A DNA stretch of 64,000 nt. Source: Nocardia brasiliensis NBRC 14402. GTDB lineage: Bacteria > Actinomycetota > Actinomycetes > Mycobacteriales > Mycobacteriaceae. The stretch lies in assembly GCF_000308475.2 (NCBI RefSeq), contig NZ_BAFT02000035.1:16459-80458 (forward strand). The letters are read 5' to 3'. Position 1 is the stretch's first letter; each line of letters starts with the position of its first letter. Of the stretch, positions 39,243-48,076 are shown in pieces. A program made the position numbers and the translations under genes. Below the pieces are notes generated by a model. The model saw only the letters and a program-made list of their open reading frames with translations. It searched no databases and was not told the DNA's origin.

Positions 39243-39622
39243 GCGCTATCCAGGTCGCCGACCAGACGTTCATCGCCGCACCGGGCGTCGCCGTCGCGGA
39301 TCTGCTGGCCGCGTCGAACAATTGGCGCCGCTGGTGGCCGGATCTGAACTTGGTCGTCCGGGAAGACCGGGGCGACAAGGGAATCCGCTGGACCGTGGCA
39401 GGCGCGCTGACCGGAACCATGGAGGTCTGGTTGCAGCCCGCGCTGGACGGGGTGATCCTGCACTACTTCCTGCACGCCGAACCGCAGCCCGCGCTGGCGC
39501 CGAACAAGCTGGCCGCCGCCAATCGCGCGCGCCGGGTGGCGGGTAAACACATGTCCTTCGAACTGAAGTCGCGACTGGAGGCCGGTCGCCCGGCGGGCGT
39601 AGCGCCCGCCCACGCCTCTTGA
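39239..39622 (+). CDS. SRPBCC (polyketide cyclase/START-like) family protein
   Basis: A 127-residue single-domain protein of the SRPBCC helix-grip fold, recognisable by FIAAPGVAVADLLAASNNWRRWWPDLNLVV (helix after the first strand with N-W), DKGIRWTVAGALTGTMEVWLQPALDGVILHYFL and the long final helix with ANRARRVAGKHMSFELKSRLE. The ligand is unknown. It corresponds in position to Rv2186c/Rv2185c and is followed by a second SRPBCC gene 41 bases on. Such pairs may carry lipid or isoprenoid-like molecules. Confidence 0.8.
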   Translation: MSAIQVADQTFIAAPGVAVADLLAASNNWRRWWPDLNLVVREDRGDKGIRWTVAGALTGTMEVWLQPALDGVILHYFLHAEPQPALAPNKLAAANRARRVAGKHMSFELKSRLEAGRPAGVAPAHAS

Positions 39623-39663
39623 CGCTCACCCAGCACCGACGCTGAAAGGAACCGCTGTCCGCC

Positions 39664-40101
39664 ATGGCCGACAGGACCCAGAGGTCGATCATCATCGAGG
39701 CCCCGTCGCAGCAGGTGATGTCCGTCATCGCCGACCTGGAGTCCTACCCGGAGTGGGTCTCGGCGGCACAGTCGGTCGAAGTGCAGGAGAAGGGCCCGGA
39801 CGGCCGGGCCCGCACCGCGCGGTTCGTGCTCGACGCGGGCGTGGTCAAGGACAGCTACGTGCTCGCCTACACCTGGGCTCCGGACAACAAGTCGGTGAGC
39901 TGGCAGCTGGTGAGCGGCGAGCTGCAGAAGGCGCAGAACGGCACCTACGAACTCATCGATCAGCCCGACGGCAACACCGAGGTCGTCTACACCCTCACGG
40001 TCGATCTGAACATCCCGATGATCGGCATGTTCAAGCGCAAGGCCGAGAAGGTGATCACCGATACCGCGTTGAAAGAACTGAAGAAACGGGTCGAAGGCTG
40101 A
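39664..40101 (+). CDS. SRPBCC family protein, Rv2185c-like
   Basis: A 145-residue helix-grip protein close to mycobacterial Rv2185c (TB16.3). It starts RSIIIEAPSQQVMSVIADLESYPEWVSAAQSVEV, the common cyclase/dehydrase beginning, then ARFVLDAGVVKDSYVLAYTWAPDNKSVSWQLVSG and ends with an amphipathic helix KAEKVITDTALKELKKRVEG. No catalytic residues can be assigned. The stop lies inside the apparent CTG start of the ArsA-like ATPase. Confidence 0.85.
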   Translation: MADRTQRSIIIEAPSQQVMSVIADLESYPEWVSAAQSVEVQEKGPDGRARTARFVLDAGVVKDSYVLAYTWAPDNKSVSWQLVSGELQKAQNGTYELIDQPDGNTEVVYTLTVDLNIPMIGMFKRKAEKVITDTALKELKKRVEG

Positions 40102-41378
40102 CGACACACACGACCCGGGTCGAGCTGTTCATCGGCAAAGGCGGGGTAGGCAAGACGACGCTGGCGTGTGCCACCGCCATGTCCTACGCCAGGGCGGGCC
40201 GGCGGGTGCTGATCGCCTCGCTCGATCAGGCGCATTCGCTGGGCGATGCGCTCGGATTCCGCTTTCCGCACGATCCCGGCACGGTCGCGGGGATCGCCAC
40301 GGTGCTGCCGGGGCTCGACGTGATCGAAGTGGATTCGCTTGCGCTACTGGAGGATCGGTTCCGCGAGGTGGTGCGGATGCTGTCCCCCGGCACCGGCCAC
40401 GAGCACGGCGTCGACCTGGCCGCGCTCGACCCGGCCGAGCTGACCGGCCTGCCGGGCGTGCAGGAACTGCTGATGCTGGTGGAGATCACCCAGTTCGTGC
40501 ACGAGGACGACTGGGATGTGGTGGTCGTCGACTGCCCGCCCTCGGCGGACATGCTGCGCATCGTCACCGCGCCCGACACGCTGCTCGGTTATCTGGAACG
40601 GGTGTGGCCGGCGCACGCCCGCGCGATGAGTTCGGTCGGCACGGACCTGCGCCGCGCGGTGCTCGCGGCGACCGTCGAACGGATCGTCGAGGCGGTCACC
40701 GAGGTCCGCGACCTGCTCGCCGACCATCGCCGCACCGGAGCCCGCCTGATCACCGTCGCCGAACGGGTGACCCTCGCCGAATCCGAACGCGTCCGTTCCG
40801 CCGCCGCCCTGCTCGGCCTGCGCCTCGACACCGTCGTGGTGAACAAGGTGCTCCCCGCCCTCGACGGCACCGCGGCCGATCATCCGGCGGCGCGCTGGTA
40901 CGCGGATCGACGCGACGAGCAACTCACCGCGATCACCGAGTTACGGCGTGCGATGCCGGGTATCCCGGTGCTGATCGCGCAGCACACCGGACCCGAGCCG
41001 ATCGGCCTGACCTCCCTCACGGCGCTGTCGCACGCGGTGGGTTCGGACGGGGACGCTGCCCTTATGCTGAGCGACAGTCCGGCGGAGGTTGACGGGAGTT
41101 CCGGCGAACCGGTGGTTCGATGTGAATCGGGCAGCGGCCTGCACGCGATATACACGTTGCGGATGCCACTGCCCGTGGTCGACGCGACAACGCTGCGACT
41201 TGGCCGAGTGGAGGACGATTTGATCGTGGGAGCGGACGGTGTCCGGCGGCGAGTACGTCTGGCGCCGGTATTGCGGCGGTGCACGGTCGACGGTGCCGAA
41301 CTCGACGGCGGGCAACTCGTGGTGCGATTCCGCCCCGACCCGCAGCTGTGGCCGGAAAGCAGCGGCAATGAACGGTGA
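40098..41378 (+). CDS. ArsA/GET3-like ATPase, probable CTG start
   Basis: A 426-residue P-loop ATPase of the ArsA/GET3 family, matching Rv2184c. It has the deviant Walker A GKGGVGKTTLA, switch I DQAHSLGDALGF and switch II VVVDCPPSADMLRI; the ArsA-like C-terminal part contains IPVLIAQHTGPEPIGLTSL and a small beta domain at the end. No ATG, GTG or TTG exists in frame between the upstream stop codons and the P-loop. The best start is CTG 40098, overlapping the previous stop as CTGA, giving M-TTHTTRVELFIGKGG. The function is not established; it may target membrane proteins or pump or carry a ligand with its SRPBCC neighbours. Confidence 0.85.
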   Translation: MTTHTTRVELFIGKGGVGKTTLACATAMSYARAGRRVLIASLDQAHSLGDALGFRFPHDPGTVAGIATVLPGLDVIEVDSLALLEDRFREVVRMLSPGTGHEHGVDLAALDPAELTGLPGVQELLMLVEITQFVHEDDWDVVVVDCPPSADMLRIVTAPDTLLGYLERVWPAHARAMSSVGTDLRRAVLAATVERIVEAVTEVRDLLADHRRTGARLITVAERVTLAESERVRSAAALLGLRLDTVVVNKVLPALDGTAADHPAARWYADRRDEQLTAITELRRAMPGIPVLIAQHTGPEPIGLTSLTALSHAVGSDGDAALMLSDSPAEVDGSSGEPVVRCESGSGLHAIYTLRMPLPVVDATTLRLGRVEDDLIVGADGVRRRVRLAPVLRRCTVDGAELDGGQLVVRFRPDPQLWPESSGNER

Positions 41379-42156
41379 TCGAAGCACCGGCTTCTTCGGC
41401 CGGGTGACCGGCCGCGGCGCCGGTCGCGCGCACGAATCCGCCGACGCCCGAGAGCAGGGCGGCCCGGACGAATCGGCAGGCGGTCGCGGACAACGCGGCG
41501 CGAACGAACCTCGATCGGATGCCGAGTTCGGGCGCACGGACCGTCCCGACGCGCACTCGCCCTTACGCTCCCCCGGCGACGACACAGATCCCCCCGACCT
41601 CGGTACCGGCCGCCATCGCCGCGACACTCGACGAGAGGCGGATCGCGACCGCGCAACCGCCGACGCGGGCAACGCGGGCAACGACACCCGAACCAGTGAC
41701 CAGGGCGCGGCCCACTCCGACGCGCAGCCGAAAAACGGCCCCTACCAAGGTGATCCGGGCGACGGGCTGGCCGAGTTCGCCGCGGAACTCAAGTTGCTCG
41801 CCGAAGCCGTGCTCGAGCGGGTGGAGCCGGTGCTGCGCCGCGCGGCCGACGGGCAGGTGGAGTGGTCGAGTTGCGACTGGTGCCCGGTCTGCGCTGCGGC
41901 CGCGCTGGTCCGCGGGGAGCATCACGAGGTGTTGCAGAGCGTGGCCGATCACGGCACCGCCATCGTCACCGTGCTGCGCGAGGCGCTCGCCGGTGTGCCG
42001 GTCGACCCGGTGATGCCGGAGCACGATCACGCTGCGCCGCACCGTGATTCCACCGCGTCACCGCACGATGCCACCGCCGGACGTACGGAAGGCCGCGCGG
42101 GACAACGCCCGTCGCGATCCCGCTATGTCCCCATCCCAGTGACGATCAAGGCATGA
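41368..42156 (+). CDS. Rv2183c-like protein with disordered N-terminus and Cys knuckle
   Basis: A 262-residue protein. The first 130 residues are low-complexity, rich in Asp, Arg, Gly and Thr, and probably disordered. The conserved part (about 135-215) begins LAEFAAELKLLAEAVLERVEP and includes the zinc-knuckle-like CDWCPVCAAAALVRGEHHEVL, with C-x2-C-x2-C and nearby His. By gene order it corresponds to Rv2183c. The ATG overlaps the ATPase stop by 11 bases and its TGA overlaps the next ATG (ATGA). Function unknown. Confidence 0.8.
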   Translation: MNGDRSTGFFGRVTGRGAGRAHESADAREQGGPDESAGGRGQRGANEPRSDAEFGRTDRPDAHSPLRSPGDDTDPPDLGTGRHRRDTRREADRDRATADAGNAGNDTRTSDQGAAHSDAQPKNGPYQGDPGDGLAEFAAELKLLAEAVLERVEPVLRRAADGQVEWSSCDWCPVCAAAALVRGEHHEVLQSVADHGTAIVTVLREALAGVPVDPVMPEHDHAAPHRDSTASPHDATAGRTEGRAGQRPSRSRYVPIPVTIKA

Positions 42157-43160
42157 CGCACCGGCTGTCAGGTGCGCGACCGCTGACTGTCGGAATCGAC
42201 GTCGGCGGCACCAACATTCGCGCATCGGTGATCGACAACAGCGGCGAGGTGCTCGACACCGTGCAGGCGCCGACCCCGCATTCGGCCCGGGCACTCGAGG
42301 ACGCCCTCGCCCGTTCCGTGCGTGAGCTGTGCAATCGCCATCCGATCGGCGCGGTCGGTCTCGCGGTCGCCGGGTTCATCACCGCCGACCGCACCACCGT
42401 CCGATTCGCTCCGCACCTGCCCTGGCAGGACACGCCGGTCGCGCAGCGGCTCACCGAACGGCTGGAGCTGCCGGTCATTCTCGAACACGACGCGAATGCC
42501 GCGATGTGGGCCGAATACCGGTTCGGCGCGGCGGCGGGCGGGCACAACGTGGTGCTCGTCGCGATCGGCACCGGAATCGGCGCCGCGCTGCTGATCGACG
42601 GCCGGCTCTATCGCGGAACGCACGGTGTCGCACCGGAACTCGGGCATCTGCAGGTCGTGCCGGAGGGCCGGGCCTGCCCGTGCGGCAAACGCGGCTGCTG
42701 GGAACGGTATTGCAGCGGAACAGCTCTCGCCGATACCGCGATCGAGATGCTGGCCACCGATCCGGTGCGCTCGGTGCTCGCGAAGGACGTCTACCGCGAT
42801 CCCGGGTCGCTGACCGGGCGCCGGGTCGCGGGCGCGGCCCAGGACGGCGACCCGCTCGCGGTGCGGGTGATGGAGGATTTCGCGCGCTGGCTCGGCCTCG
42901 GGCTCGCCTTCGTCAGCGACATCTTCGACCCGGATCTGGTCGTCATCGCCGGCGGCGTGAGCAGTTCGGCCCCGCTGTTCCTGGACGAGGCACGCGAGGA
43001 GTACGCGCGCGCCGTCACCGGCGCGGGCCACCGCCCGCTCGCACGCATCCGCACCACCCAGCTCGGCGAGGCCGCGGGCATGATCGGCGCCGCCGACCTG
43101 GCCCGCGCGGCGCTCATCGAGAGCGAGCACAAGAACTCCAGGGTCGCGCGCAGCCGCTGA
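42153..43160 (+). CDS. ROK-family sugar kinase (glucokinase-like)
   Basis: A 335-residue ROK kinase. The ATP-binding DVGGTNIRASV is at residues about 15-25, the substrate region has LEHDANAAMWAEYRFGAAAG with the catalytic Asp, then the ROK signature and zinc-binding cysteines APELGHLQVVPEGRACPCG followed by KRGCWERYCSG. Most close actinobacterial relatives are ATP-dependent glucokinases, but polyphosphate use or another hexose is possible. It overlaps the zinc-knuckle gene by ATGA. Confidence 0.9.
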   Translation: MTHRLSGARPLTVGIDVGGTNIRASVIDNSGEVLDTVQAPTPHSARALEDALARSVRELCNRHPIGAVGLAVAGFITADRTTVRFAPHLPWQDTPVAQRLTERLELPVILEHDANAAMWAEYRFGAAAGGHNVVLVAIGTGIGAALLIDGRLYRGTHGVAPELGHLQVVPEGRACPCGKRGCWERYCSGTALADTAIEMLATDPVRSVLAKDVYRDPGSLTGRRVAGAAQDGDPLAVRVMEDFARWLGLGLAFVSDIFDPDLVVIAGGVSSSAPLFLDEAREEYARAVTGAGHRPLARIRTTQLGEAAGMIGAADLARAALIESEHKNSRVARSR

Positions 43161-43407
43161 CCCACATTCCACGTTTCGTGGCGCGCACCAGTGGTATTCG
43201 GAGGACAGAAGATCTGTTCGGTCACCGATGACCACAATTCCGGAGGCCGGCAGTCCCGCTATCGGGCTTCGATTACAGCGCACCCGCTCGCGCATGGCAG
43301 AGTGTGGTGAGATTCGCCGCTGCGCTTGGATGTGATCTGCAACCAGCGGTAAAGTCGGCAACTGACGCAGGTGCCCGCTTCGATCCCGGTCCCGGGGGAA
43401 GGACGTC

Positions 43408-44133
43408 ATGTTCTACTGGCTGCTGAAGTACTTGCTGCTGGGACCGTTCATGCATCTCTACAATCGGCCCACGGTCGAAGGTGTGGAGAACATTCCAGCC
43501 GATGGTCCGGCAATCATGGCGGGTAACCACCTCTCTTTCGCCGACTGGTTGTTCGCGCCGCTGCTCTCGCCGCGCCGCATCAACTACCTGGCGAAGGCCG
43601 AATACTTCAACACGCCCGGCGTCAAGGGCGCGTTCCAGAAGTGGTTCTTCACCACCACCGGCCAGTTCCCGATCGACCGCACCGGTGCCGACGCCGCCGA
43701 GGACGCGCTCAACGCCGCCCGGAAGCTGCTCGATCAGGGCCGCTTGGTCGGCCTCTACCCCGAGGGCACCCGCTCCCCCGACGGTCGCCTGTACAAGGGC
43801 AAGACCGGCCTGGCCCGACTCGCGCTGGAGACCGGCGTCCCCGTCATCCCGGTCGCCGTCATCGGCACCGACGACGTGAGCCCGCCCGGACCGTTCCGCT
43901 GGCGCCGCCGCAAGGTGACCGTCAAGTTCGGCGCCCCCATCGACTTCTCCCGCTACGACGGCATGGGCGGCAACCGTTTCGTCGAGCGCGCCGTCACCGA
44001 CGAGGTCATGTACGAGCTCATGCAGCTCAGCGGCCAGGAATACGTCGACGTCTACGCCGCCAGCCTGAAGAAGAACGTCCCCAACGGCAGCGCCCGCGAA
44101 ACCACCCGAATCCCGGACACCGCAGCCAGCTAG
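43408..44133 (+). CDS. 1-acyl-sn-glycerol-3-phosphate acyltransferase (PlsC family)
   Basis: A 241-residue membrane-associated acyltransferase of the PlsC/LPLAT family, matching Rv2182c. Motif I is AGNHLSFADWL (NHxxxxD), the second block is INYLAKAEYF and GQFPIDRTG, and motif III is GLYPEGTRSPDGRLYKG. The final helical part is not conserved. It would add a fatty acyl group to lysophosphatidate or a related lysolipid. The ATG follows GGGGGAAGG. A strong terminator follows at 44179. Confidence 0.92.
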   Translation: MFYWLLKYLLLGPFMHLYNRPTVEGVENIPADGPAIMAGNHLSFADWLFAPLLSPRRINYLAKAEYFNTPGVKGAFQKWFFTTTGQFPIDRTGADAAEDALNAARKLLDQGRLVGLYPEGTRSPDGRLYKGKTGLARLALETGVPVIPVAVIGTDDVSPPGPFRWRRRKVTVKFGAPIDFSRYDGMGGNRFVERAVTDEVMYELMQLSGQEYVDVYAASLKKNVPNGSARETTRIPDTAAS

Positions 44134-44178
44134 CGCGGGGCAGGTGATCGCCCTGCGACACCAGAACCCTCGAGTTCG

Positions 44179-44213
44179 AACGTCGTCAGCCGATTTCATC
44201 GGCTGGCGACGTT
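44179..44213 (+). terminator. Rho-independent terminator after the acyltransferase
   Basis: The stem AACGTCGTCAGCCGAT pairs with ATCGGCTGGCGACGTT (16 pairs, one G-U) around a 3-base loop TTC, followed by TTTCTCGTC. It lies 46 bases after the acyltransferase stop. Confidence 0.85.
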
Positions 44214-44300
44214 TCTCGTCGTGCGGCCCACCCGCGGGCCTGCACTGCCCCACACTCGTACCGCGGTTGCGCCCTTCGCGGTGCCCGCCCGTGTCTTCAA

Positions 44301-44378
44301 CAGCCGCACCCTTTCTCGGCCTTCGCACCCTTTGCGGGCGCCCAGAACGACTGCGGATCCCGAGAAAGGGTGCGGCTG
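44301..44378. repeat. 78-bp inverted repeat with CGCACCC ends
   Basis: Nineteen bases CAGCCGCACCCTTTCTCGG are perfectly complementary to the last 19 bases of the segment; 40 bases between them include a second CGCACCCTTTGCGGGCG. The ends resemble those of the element at 58489-58559. It sits between the acyltransferase terminator and the phosphatase gene, in a 402-base spacer with no convincing ORF. Confidence 0.65.
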
Positions 44379-44535
44379 TGGCGATCTCCCCTCTACAGTC
44401 GGGTCGGTGACTGGGAGGGTTTCGCTTGATGGTCCAGAGGGGATGGCGAATGTGCCACTCGCCGACAGTTTGCTCGCGCCGGCCCGTTACCCCGGAGTTC
44501 ATATTGCGTTGGGATAGCTGGGACAGGGTGCTCCC

Positions 44536-46101
44536 ATGACTGGTTCGACCTTCGGTTTCTCCCGGCGCACCCTGTTGCGCACCTCCGCGCTCGGTCTGGT
44601 GGCCGCCCCGGCATTGGCCGCGTGCGCCTCCAACGACGGGCCCGGCCTGGTGCGGCAGCGGCCGGTGCTGACCCATGGCGTCGCGGTGGGTGACCCGCGC
44701 ACCGACGGCGCGCTGATCTGGGCTCGCTCCGACCAGCCCGCGAAGCTGATCGTGGAGACCGCGTCCACCGAATCGTTCACCAACGCAAAGAGGTTCGCCG
44801 GTCCTCTGCTCACCCCGGACAGCGACGGCACCGGCCGGGTGCGCGTCAACGGTTTGCCCGCGGGCCAGCAGGTGCACTACCGGGTGACGCTGGAGAACGA
44901 GAGCGGCGCCGTCTCCGAACCCGTCACCGGCGTGTTCCGCACGGTGCCGACCGGCGAGTCGGATATCCGGTTGCAGTGGTCCGGTGACGTGGTCGGCCAG
45001 GGGTACGGCATCAACCCGGATCTCGGCGGCATGAAGATCTTCTCCGCGATGGCCGCCCGCGACCCGCACCTGTTCATCCACTCCGGCGATTCCATCTACG
45101 CGGACAATCCGGTCAAAGAGTCGGTCACGCTGCCCGACGGGCGAATCTGGCGCAACACGGTGTCCGAGGCGAAGAGCGCCCCCGCCCAGACGTTGCAGCA
45201 GTTCCGCGGCAACTACGCCTACAACCTGACCGACCAGAACTACCTGCGCTTCAACTCCGCGGTCGCGCAGGTGGTGCAGTGGGACGACCACGAGACCGTC
45301 AACAACTGGTATCCGGGCGGCCTCGTCCCGGCGGCCAAGAACTACAACGAGCGCAGTATGGACACCTTGGCGACCCGGGCCTGGCAGGCGTTCCACGAGT
45401 GGATGCCGGTGGAGCCCAAGGAAGCCGTGGACGGCCGCCTCTACCGCAAGATCTCCTACGGCCCGCTGCTGGACGTCTTCGTGCTCGACATGCGCACCTA
45501 CAAGGACACGAACGACGCGAACAACGGCCCCGAGGGCCGCATTTTCGGTGCGGCTCAGACGAAGTGGTTGATCGAGGGCCTGCGCGACTCGACGGCGGTC
45601 TGGAAGATCGTGGCGAACGATCTCCCGCTCGGCCTCGTCGTCAAGGACGGTGAACAACCGAATACCACGGCGTTCGAGGGTCCCGCCAACGGCGACCCGG
45701 GCGCCCCGTCGGGCCGCGAAACCGAAATCGCCCAGGTGCTCTCGGCGATCAAGGCGAACAAGGTGACCGACGTGGTGTGGCTGACCGCCGACGTGCACTA
45801 CACCGCCGCACACCACTACGCCCCCGGGCGCGCGGCGTTCACCGACTTCGACGAGTTCTGGGAGTTCGTCTCCGGACCGCTCAACGCCGGCGCGTTCGGC
45901 CCGAACCCGCTGGACGGAACCTTCGGGCCGGAGGCCGTTTTCGTGCACGCGCCGCCGGTGCAGAACAGTTCCCCGCTCGACGAGTACCAACACTTCGGCG
46001 AGGTCCTGATCGACGGCAAGTCAAGGGAGCTGACGGTCAACTTGTGCGACGCGACGGGATCGGTACTGTTCAGCAAGCAACTCGCACCAACCGCCGGATA
46101 G
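44536..46101 (+). CDS. PhoD-like alkaline phosphatase/phosphodiesterase, exported
   Basis: A 521-residue PhoD-family enzyme. The Tat signal SRRTLLRTS leads to the lipobox-like LAAC, so it is probably a Tat-exported lipoprotein. The N-terminal Ig-like domain (LTHGVAVGDPRTDGALIWAR) is the normal PhoD opening; the metallophosphatase domain shows DPHLFIHSGDSIYADNPV (metal-binding Asp), VQWDDHETVNNW (DDHE) and VVWLTADVHYTAAHHY (metal-binding His). It would release phosphate from phosphodiesters such as teichoic acids or lipids outside the cell. No pho-type promoter was recognised. Confidence 0.9.
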   Translation: MTGSTFGFSRRTLLRTSALGLVAAPALAACASNDGPGLVRQRPVLTHGVAVGDPRTDGALIWARSDQPAKLIVETASTESFTNAKRFAGPLLTPDSDGTGRVRVNGLPAGQQVHYRVTLENESGAVSEPVTGVFRTVPTGESDIRLQWSGDVVGQGYGINPDLGGMKIFSAMAARDPHLFIHSGDSIYADNPVKESVTLPDGRIWRNTVSEAKSAPAQTLQQFRGNYAYNLTDQNYLRFNSAVAQVVQWDDHETVNNWYPGGLVPAAKNYNERSMDTLATRAWQAFHEWMPVEPKEAVDGRLYRKISYGPLLDVFVLDMRTYKDTNDANNGPEGRIFGAAQTKWLIEGLRDSTAVWKIVANDLPLGLVVKDGEQPNTTAFEGPANGDPGAPSGRETEIAQVLSAIKANKVTDVVWLTADVHYTAAHHYAPGRAAFTDFDEFWEFVSGPLNAGAFGPNPLDGTFGPEAVFVHAPPVQNSSPLDEYQHFGEVLIDGKSRELTVNLCDATGSVLFSKQLAPTAG

Positions 46102-46152
46102 CACCCGAGATCGGACGAGCGGCGGCGGCCGCGCTGTAGTAGCTTTCGTGCC

Positions 46153-47430
46153 ATGAGCACGCCGCAGTTTGTCTCCGCCGAGGAGTATCTACCCCGCGAT
46201 ACCGCGGATGTCGTTCGCACGGTTCGGGATTCACGCGGCCGCGCGGAACGGCTGACCGTGCGCGGCGGGGAGCAACTGGACGACGGACTGGCACTGCCCG
46301 CCCAGCCGACCGTGGTGTCGCTGCGCCGGATGAACCAGGTGCTCGACATCAACCTCGGCCGGCGGACCGTGCGCGTGCAGGCGGGCGCCAAGCTGTCCGA
46401 TATCGATCGGCGGCTCGGCGCGCACGGGCTCGGCCTGCCGATCGTCGGCGACCACCGCGACATCACCGCCGGCGGTTTCGCGTCCGTCGGCGGGGTGAGC
46501 GCGGCCTCGCACAAGTACGGCATGTTCATCGACCAGGTCGTCGATCTGGAGTACGTCGACAACGACGGGCGGATCGGCACCTGCGGGCGCACCCACCACA
46601 CCGAACGGTTCCATCGCATCCTCGGTGCGGGCGGGCGCGCGGGCATCATCACCGCGCTCACCCTCGACGTGATCGATATCGACAAGGACCGCACCTGGCT
46701 CACCACCAACGCGGACCGTTTCCTCGACTTCGACTCCTTCGTGGAACACGCCTACGCGGAGATCACCCGGCCCGGCAACGCGGCGTTGCAGGTGGGCCGC
46801 TGGGTCGACACCGCGCCGCTGAAGGTGACCCGCCCGGGCGGCGTCGGCCAGTTGCAGTTGGGCACGGTGCGATTCGGGCAGTGGTCCACCCTGCATCCCA
46901 CCACGCCGACCCGTTCGGTGCGGGCGCGTCGCGAGGTCGGTTCGCGGGCCCGAAAGTCCTTGGGTGTCATCGCCTCCGCCGCGAGCGGTCCCGCGGGTAT
47001 GCCGCTGCGCAACGCGGCCGCGGGCGCGGTGCTCTTCGCCCCGAAGGTGCAGACCCTGCGCGACGCCGAATATCTCGCCGATACGGCGCTCAGTTCGTCC
47101 GAGCGTGGTCCCGCCTACCGGGTGGGCGTTTTCGCGCCGCTGTCGAGCTACACGTCGGTGTTCTACCGCCTGCACGATCTGTTCGCCGGGCACCGCGAGC
47201 GCACCGGCTGCTTCACCGTCATCTCCGCGATGACCTACGGCGTCCGCTCCCGCTACCTGCGCTCCGAAGCCGCCACCCGAGGCCTCTCCCCCGAAGACCA
47301 CGGCCTCATCACCTTCACCAGCCGCCTCCGCCCCGCCGCCCTCCCCTCAGAACTTCTCCGCGACATCGTCTCCGGCATAGACGAAATCTGCCGCTCCGAA
47401 AACGCTTTGCGCTACGAGTCCCCGGAGTAG
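46153..47430 (+). CDS. FAD-binding oxidoreductase, PCMH/FAD_binding_4 type
   Basis: A 425-residue flavoprotein. The N-terminal PCMH-fold FAD domain is clear: RAERLTVRGGEQLDDGLALP, RRTVRVQAGAKLSDIDRRLGAHGLGLPIVGDH, and the glycine-rich ITAGGFASVGGVSAASHKYGMFIDQVVDLEYVDNDG. The C-terminal substrate domain (about 190 residues) is not one I can assign to a family such as alditol oxidase, cytokinin dehydrogenase or DprE1; a DprE1-type YKVxSE pattern is not seen. There is no signal peptide. The ribosome-binding site is weak. The gene is alone, followed by a hairpin and a repeat-rich spacer. Confidence 0.75.
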   Translation: MSTPQFVSAEEYLPRDTADVVRTVRDSRGRAERLTVRGGEQLDDGLALPAQPTVVSLRRMNQVLDINLGRRTVRVQAGAKLSDIDRRLGAHGLGLPIVGDHRDITAGGFASVGGVSAASHKYGMFIDQVVDLEYVDNDGRIGTCGRTHHTERFHRILGAGGRAGIITALTLDVIDIDKDRTWLTTNADRFLDFDSFVEHAYAEITRPGNAALQVGRWVDTAPLKVTRPGGVGQLQLGTVRFGQWSTLHPTTPTRSVRARREVGSRARKSLGVIASAASGPAGMPLRNAAAGAVLFAPKVQTLRDAEYLADTALSSSERGPAYRVGVFAPLSSYTSVFYRLHDLFAGHRERTGCFTVISAMTYGVRSRYLRSEAATRGLSPEDHGLITFTSRLRPAALPSELLRDIVSGIDEICRSENALRYESPE

Positions 47431-47519
47431 ACCCGACACGGGCGGAGCCAACCCTCCCGACGCCCCCGCCCCACCCTCCGAGGCCTGTCCCACGAAAGCC
47501 GTGGACACCATCGATCCCC

Positions 47520-47548
47520 GCCCCGCACCCCAAGTCCCGGTGCGGGGC
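47520..47548. terminator. GC-rich hairpin after the FAD oxidoreductase
   Basis: GCCCCGCACC and GGTGCGGGGC form a perfect 10-pair stem with a 9-base loop, 90 bases past the stop. It has no U-run, so termination is only likely. Confidence 0.45.
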
Positions 47549-47565
47549 TCTCCGAAGTACGCCCA

Positions 47566-47640
47566 CCTCACAGAAGTTATCGACACCTCACACAGCGACT
47601 CGCCGTGCGGCGCGCCGAGGGTGAGTGTGGGAGGTCTGTG
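47566..47640. repeat. 75-bp direct repeat, copy A
   Basis: About 80% identical to copy B 244 bases downstream; the best-conserved block is CACAGCGACTCGCCGTGCGG followed by GTGTGGGAGGTCT near the end. On the minus strand both copies read PHGESLCEVS in one frame, but no gene surrounds it. Confidence 0.65.
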
Positions 47641-47809
47641 AAGAGCGCGTTCCCGTGAGCAGCGAGCTGTGCGCACGACGAAGAGCCGCCGCCAGCCCCG
47701 TTGGTGAGCGGCCCCGGCTGCCGTCGGTCACAATCGGACACCTTGGTGCTCACTGGTACCTATGGGCGCCAAAAGCGAGCTGACTGCGCCGAGCCAGCGG
47801 AATGGCTGC

Positions 47810-47884
47810 TCCCACAGAGGTTGTCGACACCTCGCACAGCGACTCGCCGTGCGGCACGCCGGGGCTCGGTGTGGGAGGTCTGGG
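47810..47884. repeat. 75-bp direct repeat, copy B
   Basis: Second copy of the repeat at 47566-47640, in the same orientation. The shared segments are TCGACACCTC, CACAGCGACTCGCCGTGCGG and GTGTGGGAGGTCT. It ends about 190 bases before the SDR gene. Confidence 0.65.
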
Positions 47885-48076
47885 GGGCGGTGCGTCGGTG
47901 AGCGGACGGGGTGGGGCGGGCATTCGCTCGATCAAGTCCATCAAACGGCTGGCAACCTTATACTGTGACCGGTCGCATATGTCGCCGGGAGGTTGCCGGA
48001 CGGCGGGCGGCTTCGGCACTGTCGGCGGGGTGCCGTGCGTGTGTTCAGTCGTTCGCATGTGAAGGTTGCTGTGCCG

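Larger units (their letters stand above)
47431..48076. other. Repeat-bearing spacer, no convincing gene
   Basis: Short ORFs here have no recognisable product. The region holds a hairpin at 47520-47548 (GCCCCGCACC and complement, 9-base loop), which may end the oxidoreductase transcript, and the two direct repeats at 47566-47640 and 47810-47884. Confidence 0.5.

Noticed and set aside
43161..43407. Possible extra gene between the ROK kinase and the acyltransferase
   Set aside because: Only a short frame extending from shadows of the kinase was found; the spacer is an ordinary promoter-sized region.
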